DNA of 12,360 bases from CAZWXH01 sp964637725 (GCA_964637725.1 CAZWXH010000050.1:1-12360); one strand, 5' to 3'; positions 1 through 6,628 are shown, numbered from the stretch's first letter. The notes: generated by a model from the letters alone, not told the origin. Numbers and translations are program-made.

Positions 1-1062
1 TTTTATAAACATCATTATAGTGATTATGTTCCTTTAAGATACAGGATGTTTTGCATCTGTACATTATTAGGAACTGTAACATCTTTTTTAGGTTTTGTTT
101 TATGCTTTATTGTTAATGGGTTTTTCAATCCACTCGTCTATGCAACTGGCCTTGGCTTCTTGTTTATGCTTGTTGCTACAATATATGGTTACAAAACCAA
201 AAAAATTGATCTTATTACAGTTCTTATGTCTAGTATTCTTAATATCATTGTCTTTCCATCTACCTTCCTTGTTTCGGGTGGTTTATATAGTGCTGCCCCT
301 ATGTTCTTTGTCATGGGAATATTCATTGCGGTTCCCCTGCTTACTGGTAAAAAGAGAATTGTTTTATTCGTATTAGAACTCATATTCTATATTGTGATTA
401 TATCGCTTTGTTTTTATTATCCTCAACTGACTTATGTAAGAGATCAGTCAACTCACACTATTATGTTATTATTTTCATTTATAATTGTTTCTTTTTATAT
501 TTTCTCATCAACTTTAATGATTACAAGGCATTATCAATTAGAACGTATGAAATCAAAAAAGATGAACAAATTATTACATCAACAAACTATTCGTGATCCT
601 TTAACACAATTATATAATCGAAGATATTTAACTGACTTCTTAGTTGATAAAATCAATGGTTTTGAAAAATCTTTTACTATTATTATTTTGGATATTGATG
701 ATTTTAAAAGAATCAACGATACTTATGGACATCTTTTTGGTGACGATGTTTTATCTACCTTTTCTCATATAATGGTTGATGTCATTGGAGACAGTGGTTT
801 TGTTAGTCGTTATGGTGGCGAAGAATTTATGATTTACTATGATAATACATATCTTAACGAAATAAAGGATAAGCTTACTAATATTAAAACACAATTCTCT
901 AATCACTATTCTAAATATAGTGATATTCATTTTACTTTTAGTGCTGGGGTTACCGTATATCAAGATGGACAAACACTCACACAACTATTTAACCTTGCTG
1001 ATAAAAACTTATATCTAGCAAAAAAGAATGGAAAAAACCAAGTTGTTGGTTTTGATTCATAG
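1..1062 (+). CDS. Membrane-anchored GGDEF diguanylate cyclase (5' partial)
   Basis: Probably makes cyclic di-GMP from two GTP at the membrane. The reading frame is open to the first base of the window, and the ATG at 46 has no usable SD, so the true start is most likely upstream. Numbering from base 1, about six hydrophobic segments fill residues ~16-180, followed by a short charged linker. The GGDEF domain then starts with DPLTQLYNRRYL. The metal/substrate motif DIDDFKRIND is at 231-240, with D231 the expected metal ligand. The active-site signature is GGEEF at 272-276 (bases 814-828), which is a competent variant. The inhibitory RxxD site normally found five residues before the signature is absent: both key positions are Gly. 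The gene converges on the HAD gene at 1127. The ligand of the membrane part is unknown. Confidence 0.9.
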   Translation, partial: FYKHHYSDYVPLRYRMFCICTLLGTVTSFLGFVLCFIVNGFFNPLVYATGLGFLFMLVATIYGYKTKKIDLITVLMSSILNIIVFPSTFLVSGGLYSAAPMFFVMGIFIAVPLLTGKKRIVLFVLELIFYIVIISLCFYYPQLTYVRDQSTHTIMLLFSFIIVSFYIFSSTLMITRHYQLERMKSKKMNKLLHQQTIRDPLTQLYNRRYLTDFLVDKINGFEKSFTIIILDIDDFKRINDTYGHLFGDDVLSTFSHIMVDVIGDSGFVSRYGGEEFMIYYDNTYLNEIKDKLTNIKTQFSNHYSKYSDIHFTFSAGVTVYQDGQTLTQLFNLADKNLYLAKKNGKNQVVGFDS

Positions 1063-1065
1063 TTA

Positions 1066-1128
1066 AAAAGGATACCCCATAGTGATGTTACTCTTAGAAG
1101 AGTATTTCTAACTATAGGGTATCCTTTT
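1066..1128. terminator. Bidirectional intrinsic terminator with nested hairpin
   Basis: An 18-bp stem (1066-1083 with 1111-1128, one mismatch) closes with AAAAGG/CCTTTT, so it presents a T-tract on both strands. It sits 3 nt after the GGDEF stop and overlaps the stop of the opposite HAD gene (1127-1129). The 27-nt loop contains a second small hairpin, ACTCT (1090-1094) with AGAGT (1099-1103). Confidence 0.85.
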
Positions 1129-1939
1129 ATTTAAACATTTCTTTTTTATCTAGAAACCATTGAATGGCTGTTAATACTCCACCATCATTGTTTGAATCAA
1201 TCACATATTTAGCAGTCTCTTTAATACTGTCTTTCGCATTTTCCATCGCAAAACTATATTTAGATATTTCTAACATTTCCTTATCATTTCCACTGTCGCC
1301 AAAACTCATAATATCACCATCTCTGATATCCCACATATCCATTAGTAAATGTATTCCATGAGCTTTATTAATACCTGGAATAATTAAGTCAATCCCAAAA
1401 TGTCCACAATCAACAGGAGTCATAATATGTCCGATTTTTTCTTTAAGTTCTGATAAAATCTGATCAAAATTACTTTCGTTACAACTCAAGAAGATTTTAA
1501 AAATGGTATCATCCAAATCATGGAAGTTCTTTACTTTCTTCATTCTTGGATAATAGAATAATAAATGATCAAAATATTCTTGATCAACATCCTCATGTAT
1601 ATATGCACTCTTTTTCCCGCATACCACTTTTTCTATTTCAGGATACTGTTCAATAGCGTCCAACACTTTTCTTAACTCTTCTTTTTGTAGTTCTCCTACA
1701 AAAACATCTTTTCCTTGATCAACTATATATCCTCCATTTTCAGCAACAAAAGATATTTCATTTTGTATCTCTGGAAAGAATGAACGTAGTTGATAATATT
1801 GATTCCCACTTGCTACAATAAAATGAATCCCTTGTTCTTTTAGTTGTTGATATTGGCTTTTAAACATTTCTCTATTATACTGATTGTCACTTGTTAAAAA
1901 CGTCCCATCCATATCAACCGCAATTACTTTTACAGTCAT
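1127..1939 (-). CDS. ybiV: Cof-type HAD-IIB sugar phosphatase, YbiV/SupH-like
   Basis: A cytosolic Mg2+-dependent phosphatase of 270 aa, the normal length for the family. Catalytic residues are D9 and D11 in DMDGTF (motif I), S44 in VASGN (motif II), K192 in NKAHGI (motif III), and D215 with D219 in FGDSGND (motif IV). From memory of the E. coli sequence, SGNQYYQLRSFFPE, the following SFVAENGG region and DLIIPG match YbiV/SupH closely. That enzyme hydrolyses small sugar phosphates such as fructose-1-phosphate and ribose-5-phosphate. The start is well supported: GGAGGA at 1946-1951 lies six bases before the ATG. It is the last of three tandem HAD genes but is separated from the second by a terminator, so it probably has its own promoter. 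Exact substrate in this organism is unknown. Confidence 0.92.
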   Translation of the reverse strand: MTVKVIAVDMDGTFLTSDNQYNREMFKSQYQQLKEQGIHFIVASGNQYYQLRSFFPEIQNEISFVAENGGYIVDQGKDVFVGELQKEELRKVLDAIEQYPEIEKVVCGKKSAYIHEDVDQEYFDHLLFYYPRMKKVKNFHDLDDTIFKIFLSCNESNFDQILSELKEKIGHIMTPVDCGHFGIDLIIPGINKAHGIHLLMDMWDIRDGDIMSFGDSGNDKEMLEISKYSFAMENAKDSIKETAKYVIDSNNDGGVLTAIQWFLDKKEMFK

Positions 1940-2009
1940 AAGTTTTCCTCCATGTTCTATTTGTATTCTAACCTATATTAATAGATTTTTTGTTTTATTT
2001 CATAAAATG

Positions 2010-2043
2010 AAAGAACTATTCATTAATCAATGAATAGCTCTTT
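2010..2043 (-). terminator. Intrinsic terminator of the two-gene HAD unit
   Basis: A hairpin with a 15-bp stem (2010-2024 with 2029-2043) and a 4-nt loop. One pair is G-U in minus-strand RNA but an A-C mismatch in plus-strand RNA, so it is built to act on the minus strand. The last codons of the upstream HAD gene form the 5' arm, and its stop codon (2023-2025) reaches from the 3' arm into the loop. The T-tract is interrupted, so readthrough into the next HAD gene is possible. Confidence 0.65.
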
Positions 2044-2811
2044 TAATTTATAATAAACCCCATCTTCTTCAACACTTAAACAGATTTCATCAGCTTTTTC
2101 TTTTATGATATCAATAGCGTTCCCCATTGCTATTGCATGACCAACTGTTTCGAACATTTCCACATCATTTGGACCATCTCCAAAACAATAACTATCTTCT
2201 GTTTTCATGTCTAATAATTCTAAAACATCTAAAATCCCTGTTGCTTTTGATACATCCTTAGCATAAACTTCCATACTATGATTATCTGGATGTAGTTCAT
2301 ATGCAAAATCTTCATAACAATTTTTCGCATATTCTAATTCTTTTTCATCTTTAACCCAGACTTCAACTTTCACTGTTTTATGTAGAATTTCTTCTTCATT
2401 GTATTCATGACAGAAATTATAAAAATCTATATTACAGTTTTTATAAAAATCTAATAAGCACTTATTTTCTTTACTCATATAACAGTATGTTGATGTTTGA
2501 AGAACATACTCAATAGTTTGTTCTTTTAATTGATTAACCATTTTCTTTAGTTTCTGATAATCTAAGTAACGATTTTCTAAGTCTTTTCCTTTATATTTTA
2601 TATTAGCTCCATTCGCTAGTACATACCCATCAAAATTTAATTCTTTTATATTTTCTGCAATATAACCATAAGGTCTTCCACTTGCCACAAAACAAAGATG
2701 ACCTTTTTCTTTTGTTTGTTGAATAGCTTGTTTCACATTATCTGTTATTTTACCAATAGTTGATGTATATAAAGTTCCATCGATATCAAAAAATATTATT
2801 TTTCTTTTCAC
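2023..2811 (-). CDS. Cof-type HAD-IIB phosphatase (second of three)
   Basis: Predicted soluble Mg2+-dependent phosphatase of phosphorylated metabolites, substrate unknown. With a GTG start at 2811 it is 262 aa and begins MKRKIIFFDIDGTL, putting motif I (D9, D11) where the family has it. Motif II is VASGR (S44), motif III K189 in SKATGI, motif IV FGDGPND (D212, D216). The GTG shares its first base with the last base of the upstream gene's TAG stop, and GGATGGG lies seven bases ahead, so translational coupling is likely. In-frame ATGs at 2838 and 2823 would give nine or four extra residues but lack an SD. I prefer GTG, though an automated call may use an ATG. Only about 23% of this protein looks shared with its two HAD neighbours beyond the motifs by eye, so it is not a recent duplicate; treat that as an impression, not a measurement. 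Confidence 0.87.
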   Translation of the reverse strand: MKRKIIFFDIDGTLYTSTIGKITDNVKQAIQQTKEKGHLCFVASGRPYGYIAENIKELNFDGYVLANGANIKYKGKDLENRYLDYQKLKKMVNQLKEQTIEYVLQTSTYCYMSKENKCLLDFYKNCNIDFYNFCHEYNEEEILHKTVKVEVWVKDEKELEYAKNCYEDFAYELHPDNHSMEVYAKDVSKATGILDVLELLDMKTEDSYCFGDGPNDVEMFETVGHAIAMGNAIDIIKEKADEICLSVEEDGVYYKLKELFID

Positions 2812-3590
2812 TATTCTACCCATCCAAAGTGTTGACATGCTTTATATATTCCATCTTTATCAGCATCATCAGTAATATATGCAGCCTTTTCTTTAAGGGC
2901 ATCAATTGCATTGCCCATCGCTATTGATGTCCATTCATCTCTAAACATACTTAAATCATTTTTTTCATCACCAAAAACAACAACATCTTTATATTCACCA
3001 CCAAAGTGATCAACAATTGCTTTTATTCCAACTGATTTATCTCCTGGTTCAACAAATAAGTATTCTTTATGAAAACGACACCAAGGTAAATTCTTTAAGT
3101 TTTCTAACTTGTCTTCTTCTGGTGATAAGCAAGCAATATATACTTTATATATCTTATCATAGTTTCTAGGATCTAATCCTTCTTCTACAACTGTATCCAT
3201 ATATACATCATGAGTGAACTCATAGAATCTATTATCTGGCGCTAATCTTCTTGTTTCATTATCGGGTGAAATAGCCCAAATATAACCTTTTTCCTTACAT
3301 TCATCAATAAGTGCAATACATTGGTCGTAATCTAATGGTTTAATTTCTAACAGTTCGCCATTGATTGTAATCCCATTACCCCCATCACTTACCATATTCT
3401 TAAAACCTAGTTCATTCATATGATCTTTTGCCATAGCATAACTTCTGCCTGTTGCTATCGCAATAAAATGACCTTTTTCTTCTAATTCTTTAATTGTTCT
3501 CTTAGCTGATTCAGGAACATACTGACTTCCAGGTGTTCCCACCGCAAGTGTTCCATCTATATCAAAGAAAAAATATTTTTTATGACTCAT
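2811..3590 (-). CDS. Cof-type HAD-IIB phosphatase (first of three)
   Basis: Predicted cytosolic phosphatase of 259 aa. Motifs in order: DIDGTL (D10, D12), IATGR (T47), K185 in GDKSVGI, and FGDEKND (D208, D212). The cap lies between motifs II and III, as in type IIB enzymes. The start is the ATG at 3590, not the upstream ATG at 3611: the perfect SD GGAGGT lies six bases before 3590 and would be inside the longer reading frame. The gene leads a two-gene unit with the next HAD gene, whose GTG overlaps this stop by one base. An mbl terminator precedes it, so it should have its own promoter; a TAGAAT lies just upstream but no good -35 goes with it. Substrate unknown. Confidence 0.88.
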   Translation of the reverse strand: MSHKKYFFFDIDGTLAVGTPGSQYVPESAKRTIKELEEKGHFIAIATGRSYAMAKDHMNELGFKNMVSDGGNGITINGELLEIKPLDYDQCIALIDECKEKGYIWAISPDNETRRLAPDNRFYEFTHDVYMDTVVEEGLDPRNYDKIYKVYIACLSPEEDKLENLKNLPWCRFHKEYLFVEPGDKSVGIKAIVDHFGGEYKDVVVFGDEKNDLSMFRDEWTSIAMGNAIDALKEKAAYITDDADKDGIYKACQHFGWVE

Positions 3591-3658
3591 ATACATACCT
3601 CCGAGCATCATTCTATCAAAAAATACATAACCTCGTATGAGTTTTTCAGGATATGAAA

Positions 3659-3684
3659 AAAATAATGCCCTTAGGCATTATTTT
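3659..3684 (-). terminator. Intrinsic terminator of mbl
   Basis: An 11-bp stem (3659-3669 with 3674-3684) and 4-nt loop, followed on the minus strand by a long T-run. The mbl stop codon (3678-3680) lies inside the 5' arm. It separates mbl from the HAD genes. Confidence 0.88.
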
Positions 3685-4667
3685 AAAACAGAAATATTTT
3701 CTAACATGATTCCGCATCCTTCTGCAACACAGTTTAATGCATTTTCAGCAACGAATACAGGAACTCCTAAACCTTCTTCTAAATATTTATCTAGATTATG
3801 TAATAAAGCTCCTCCTCCTGTTAAGAAGATTCCTTTATTAACAATATCAGCTGATAATTCAGGTGGTGTTTGTTCTAAAACTTGTTTAGTCGCACGTAAG
3901 ATAGTTGCACAACATTCTTGTAATGCATCTTGAGTTTCTTTAGCGTTCAATTGAATTGTATGAGGTAATCCAGTAACTAAGTCACGTCCTCTTACATCCA
4001 TAATATCTTTTGCACTAGCACCATATGCTGTTCCAATAGTTACTTTAATTTCTTCAGCAGTACGATCACCAATTAATAATTTGTATTTGTCTTTAACAAA
4101 CTTAATTAATTCAGCATCCATTTTGTCTCCAGCAACTTTTAATGAAGTGCTAGATACGATATCACCCAATGATAATACAGCCACATCTGTTGTACCACCA
4201 CCGATGTCAACAACCATATTTCCAGATGGTTTAGAAATATCTAAACCAGCTCCTATAGCTGCAACTTTTGGTTCTTCTTCAATAAAAACTCTTTTTGCTC
4301 CACATCTTAAAGCCACATCTTGAATAGCACTTTTTTCAATTGAAGTGATATTTGATGGACAACAAATTAAGATTGTTGGTCTAGCAAAAACACCTTTTAA
4401 ATTTAATTTATTTATAAAGTGAGTAATTAATATTTCAGTGATTTGAAAATCTGCGATAACTCCATCTTTTAAAGGACGAATAGCTTGAAATTTACCTGGA
4501 GTCTTTCCTAACATTTCTCTTGCTTCTTCTCCTACTGCGATGGGTCTGTTTGTTTCTGTATTGATAGTCACAACTGAAGGTTCATTAACAACAATTCCTT
4601 CATCTTTTGCGAAAATAAGAATGTTAGCTGTTCCTAAGTCAATACCAATTTCTTTTGATAATTTCAT
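3678..4667 (-). CDS. mbl: Mbl, MreB-family bacterial actin
   Basis: An actin-like ATPase that forms membrane-associated filaments and directs elongation-type peptidoglycan synthesis. 329 aa, usual for the family. The first phosphate loop is IGIDLGTAN (7-15), the second VVDIGGGTTDVAVL begins near 152, and the adenosine motif TGGGALL is near the C-terminus. Several stretches match Bacillus Mbl rather than MreB from memory: ILICCPSNITS, EEEPKVAAIGAG, PSGNMVVDIGGG and TPPELSADI. The start is the second of two nearby ATGs: AGGAGG sits seven bases before 4667 but only one base before the ATG at 4673. It follows spoIIQ as in the Bacillus/Clostridium sporulation region, but spoIIID, which usually precedes mbl, is missing. 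It has its own promoter (4694-4721) and terminator. Confidence 0.95.
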   Translation of the reverse strand: MKLSKEIGIDLGTANILIFAKDEGIVVNEPSVVTINTETNRPIAVGEEAREMLGKTPGKFQAIRPLKDGVIADFQITEILITHFINKLNLKGVFARPTILICCPSNITSIEKSAIQDVALRCGAKRVFIEEEPKVAAIGAGLDISKPSGNMVVDIGGGTTDVAVLSLGDIVSSTSLKVAGDKMDAELIKFVKDKYKLLIGDRTAEEIKVTIGTAYGASAKDIMDVRGRDLVTGLPHTIQLNAKETQDALQECCATILRATKQVLEQTPPELSADIVNKGIFLTGGGALLHNLDKYLEEGLGVPVFVAENALNCVAEGCGIMLENISVLK

Positions 4668-4693
4668 AAACATTCCTCCTCTGTAGCATTTCT

Positions 4694-4721
4694 ATTGTAA
4701 CATTTTTTGTATTAAATACAA
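4694..4721 (-). promoter_or_regulatory. Candidate sigma-A promoter of mbl
   Basis: TTGTAT (4716-4721), 16-nt spacer, TACAAT (4694-4699) on the minus strand. This predicts a leader of about 20 nt that still contains the SD. It lies directly after the spoIIQ terminator, so mbl can be expressed outside sporulation. Confidence 0.5.
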
Positions 4722-4730
4722 GAAAAAAAT

Positions 4731-4753
4731 AATAGCGATATAAAATCGCTATT
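4731..4753 (-). terminator. Intrinsic terminator of spoIIQ
   Basis: A 9-bp stem (4731-4739 with 4745-4753) and 5-nt loop, followed on the minus strand by TTATTTTTTT. The spoIIQ stop codon (4749-4751) is inside the 5' arm. Confidence 0.88.
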
Positions 4754-5384
4754 TGATCGTATTTATGGGTTGTCCAATATACTTTTCAGGATTAAATAGT
4801 TTGTCATCTTTTTGTAGAATAAAGTGTAAATGATTCTTCAAATCAGCCTCATAAACATTCTCTCCACTCTTACCAATAACGTCTCCTTGTTTCACTGTTT
4901 TATTCAATTCTACATTAACCTTAGATAAAGATTGATAAGTCGTAGACAGTTTATCGGCATTGCTAATAGTCACTATCCAACCAAGCACAGGATCGTTTGT
5001 CTTTTTAGTGACTGTTCCACTCATTGATGCCACAACATCGAAGACCTCATTCTTATTTGAATAATCAATTCCTTGATTTGCGCGATAAGTTCCTTCAAAC
5101 AGAATTAATGATTGTTCTTGTTTGGCAGTTTCATCATCTTTATTATAAAAATATCTAACGATTCCAACACCATCTTTAACAGGAGCTTTTAGTGATTCAA
5201 TCTGTTTTTCTTCTTTATCAGTCTCTTTATCTTTTTTCTCTTCTACTTTTACGACTGCATCATCTTCAAACTCTCCTGTTTGATTATCTAATAATCTTTG
5301 AACAATCCCAATACCACCTAAGAACAAAGCCAATGCTAATGTAATACCAAGTGCTCTTTTGTATTTAAAAGTTCTTCTATTCAT
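4749..5384 (-). CDS. spoIIQ: SpoIIQ, forespore engulfment protein with degenerate LytM/M23 domain
   Basis: In endospore formers SpoIIQ sits in the forespore membrane, binds SpoIIIAH across the septum and supports engulfment. Here 211 aa, shorter than the 283-aa Bacillus protein. One membrane segment (~11-30) is followed by a charged linker (~38-66), then a LytM/M23 fold from ~92 to 200. The first zinc motif reads RANQGID (101-107): Asn103 replaces the metal-binding His while D107 is kept. The second motif NHLHF retains H185 and H187. Loss of the first His also occurs in Bacillus SpoIIQ and predicts no peptidase activity. The start has AGGTGA five to six bases upstream. It lies 34 nt after spoIID, and a sigma-F-like promoter overlaps the spoIID end. 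A generic M23 protein is possible, but the neighbourhood supports SpoIIQ. Confidence 0.88.
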   Translation of the reverse strand: MNRRTFKYKRALGITLALALFLGGIGIVQRLLDNQTGEFEDDAVVKVEEKKDKETDKEEKQIESLKAPVKDGVGIVRYFYNKDDETAKQEQSLILFEGTYRANQGIDYSNKNEVFDVVASMSGTVTKKTNDPVLGWIVTISNADKLSTTYQSLSKVNVELNKTVKQGDVIGKSGENVYEADLKNHLHFILQKDDKLFNPEKYIGQPINTIK

Positions 5385-5400
5385 ACTTTCACCTCAAGAT

Positions 5401-5429
5401 AAGTATGAACAAAACTCATCAGTCTATAC
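5401..5429 (-). promoter_or_regulatory. Candidate sigma-F (forespore) promoter of spoIIQ
   Basis: On the minus strand, GTATA (5425-5429), 14 nt, then GTTCATACTT (5401-5410). This resembles the Bacillus sigma-F pattern (GywTA, about 15 nt, GgnnAnAnT), with one -10 mismatch and a spacer one base short. The predicted start point keeps the SD. spoIIQ is a known sigma-F gene in Bacillus; the site here is inference. Confidence 0.35.
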
Positions 5430-6321
5430 GCTCAATTTTAATATTTTTATAATAATGATGAAGTATATCTTGATATGTTTTATTTTCTTTTGCCATTCCT
5501 TGCGCTCCATATTGACTCATTCCAACACCATGACCACTTCCTTTTGTAGTAAAAGTATAACCTGAAGAAGTCAATTCAATGTGAAAACAAGAAGAAGCTA
5601 AACCAAGCTTTTCTCTTACTTGTCTTCCTGTATATGTTTTTTGATTAATAACTACATTTTTAACATAGCCACTTGATGTATATGAAGTAATTGATATATT
5701 GGGAGATGATACTTGAAAAGCATTTCCTATTTCTTTTTTGGTAAACGTCTTCACTCTTGTATGACTTGGATCTATAGTTAAATCCCAATGACTATCGACT
5801 GCTTTTAAATATTCCTTTCCACCTTCAAAGTATTCATTACAATTAACTGTTTGTCCATTACTACTAGAAAAAAATAATGCTGAAATATATTGACCTTGAT
5901 AAGTCATAACCTCATAGCTTGTTTCTTTAATTGCTTTTTCAATCTTTTCCTTATATTCTTGATATTGACTCTTCCACTTGTCTTGCATTTGTGTCGGTGT
6001 AAGATAAACTTGTGATGCCGTTGTGTTATCAACACTTAAGCCTCTTGATAACACGAAAGTTCTAGCGGCTACAACTTGGGCCTTAAGTGCTTCTAACTCA
6101 AAATTTGCGGGCATTTCTCCCGCAATGACTCCTACTAAGTATTCTTCTAAAGGAAGTTTTAATATATCTGTTTGGGTTTTTACTTGAACGATGTATTCTT
6201 CTTGTTTTGTATTTGATTGATAATGTGATTGTATATATGTAATGGCATATTTATATTGCATACAACCGATGACTACTATTAAACCTAAAACAAAAAGAAG
6301 TTTCTTATATATTGTTTTCAT
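5419..6321 (-). CDS. spoIID: SpoIID, sporulation peptidoglycan lytic transglycosylase
   Basis: SpoIID degrades glycan strands at the leading edge of the engulfing mother-cell membrane together with SpoIIP and SpoIIM. 300 aa. An N-terminal hydrophobic segment (~8-20) follows two lysines, and the SpoIID/LytB domain fills ~42-300. PLEEYLVGVIAGEMP (57-71) contains E69, aligned with the catalytic Glu of the family, then KAQVVAARTF. The C-terminus carries the hallmark GSGHGVGMSQYGAQGMA. The family segment recalled as FHSTSGG reads FFSSSNG here, so a usually conserved His is missing. The hydrophobic segment ends in VIGC (17-20), which resembles a lipobox. No SD precedes the ATG, unlike its neighbours. 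It lies between a ywzB-like gene and spoIIQ, matching known sporulation gene order. Confidence 0.93.
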   Translation of the reverse strand: MKTIYKKLLFVLGLIVVIGCMQYKYAITYIQSHYQSNTKQEEYIVQVKTQTDILKLPLEEYLVGVIAGEMPANFELEALKAQVVAARTFVLSRGLSVDNTTASQVYLTPTQMQDKWKSQYQEYKEKIEKAIKETSYEVMTYQGQYISALFFSSSNGQTVNCNEYFEGGKEYLKAVDSHWDLTIDPSHTRVKTFTKKEIGNAFQVSSPNISITSYTSSGYVKNVVINQKTYTGRQVREKLGLASSCFHIELTSSGYTFTTKGSGHGVGMSQYGAQGMAKENKTYQDILHHYYKNIKIERID

Positions 6322-6326
6322 ATTAC

Positions 6327-6354
6327 AATATATGATTCACTTCTTTGATTATGA
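6327..6354 (-). promoter_or_regulatory. Candidate sigma-E (mother-cell) promoter of spoIID
   Basis: TCATAAT (6348-6354), 13 nt, CATATATT (6327-6334) on the minus strand, similar to the Bacillus sigma-E elements kmATAtt and CATAcaAT. The -35 part overlaps the DUF1146 stop. The implied start point falls at or next to the spoIID ATG, which would make a leaderless mRNA. Speculative; AT-rich DNA gives such matches by chance. Confidence 0.28.
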
Positions 6355-6558
6355 ATAAAAACTTAATGTTCCAAAACTTAAAATAAAACTCGCAAATAAA
6401 TATCCTAATGCAACTGATGAAACTATATAGAATAAATAAAACTGTCTTAACTTACTTGGTTTGATATATTCTTCATATTTAAAACAACTTAATCCAATCA
6501 TTGCTAAACCAACTGATATAATATATACAATTAAATTAACAATATAATAAGTTTCCAT
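6349..6558 (-). CDS. ywzB: YwzB-like DUF1146 small membrane protein
   Basis: A 69-residue integral membrane protein of unknown function. Two hydrophobic segments (~5-22 and ~42-63) flank a short polar loop containing KYEEYIKPSKLRQ. This architecture and the loop match the DUF1146 family (Bacillus YwzB), in which a KPsK-like motif precedes the second helix. In Bacillus the family sits between the ATP synthase operon and murA, upstream of spoIID; here it lies directly upstream of spoIID, which supports the assignment. An SD (AGGGTGA, complement of 6565-6572) precedes the ATG, and a strong promoter lies at 6584-6612. Only 27 nt separate it from spoIID, so readthrough transcription of spoIID is likely. 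Family call is from memory of the alignment. Confidence 0.8.
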   Translation of the reverse strand: METYYIVNLIVYIISVGLAMIGLSCFKYEEYIKPSKLRQFYLFYIVSSVALGYLFASFILSFGTLSFYS

Positions 6559-6578
6559 ATATTATCACCCTTTTCTCT

Positions 6579-6607
6579 TTTACATTATACCGATATTTTC
6601 GTATAAT
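6579..6607 (+). promoter_or_regulatory. Sigma-A promoter of the aldo/keto reductase operon
   Basis: TTTACA (6579-6584), 17-nt spacer, TATAAT (6602-6607), with the AAGGAGGA SD at 6614-6621 right after the expected start point. Each hexamer shares its edge base with a hexamer of the minus-strand promoter. Confidence 0.75.
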
Positions 6608-6612
6608 AACAA
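6584..6612 (-). promoter_or_regulatory. Sigma-A promoter of the ywzB-spoIID direction
   Basis: TTGTTA (6607-6612), 17-nt spacer, TATAAT (6584-6589) on the minus strand, leaving a leader of about 18 nt with an SD. It almost exactly coincides with the opposite-facing promoter at 6579-6607. Confidence 0.7.
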
Positions 6613-6628
6613 TAAGGAGGAATTTATA

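Noticed and set aside
46..1062. ATG at 46 as the start of the GGDEF gene
   Set aside because: No SD precedes it and the frame stays open to base 1, so the gene is better treated as truncated by the window edge.
1940..2009. Promoter for the ybiV-like gene
   Set aside because: A TAGAAT is present, but no credible -35 at the right distance; too weak to list as a feature.
3637..3933. Plus-strand open frame opposite mbl
   Set aside because: It lies antisense to the conserved 3' end of mbl and the terminator, has no SD, and its composition mirrors mbl codons.
4081..4323. Plus-strand open frame inside mbl
   Set aside because: It mirrors the nucleotide-binding region of Mbl on the other strand and has no SD.
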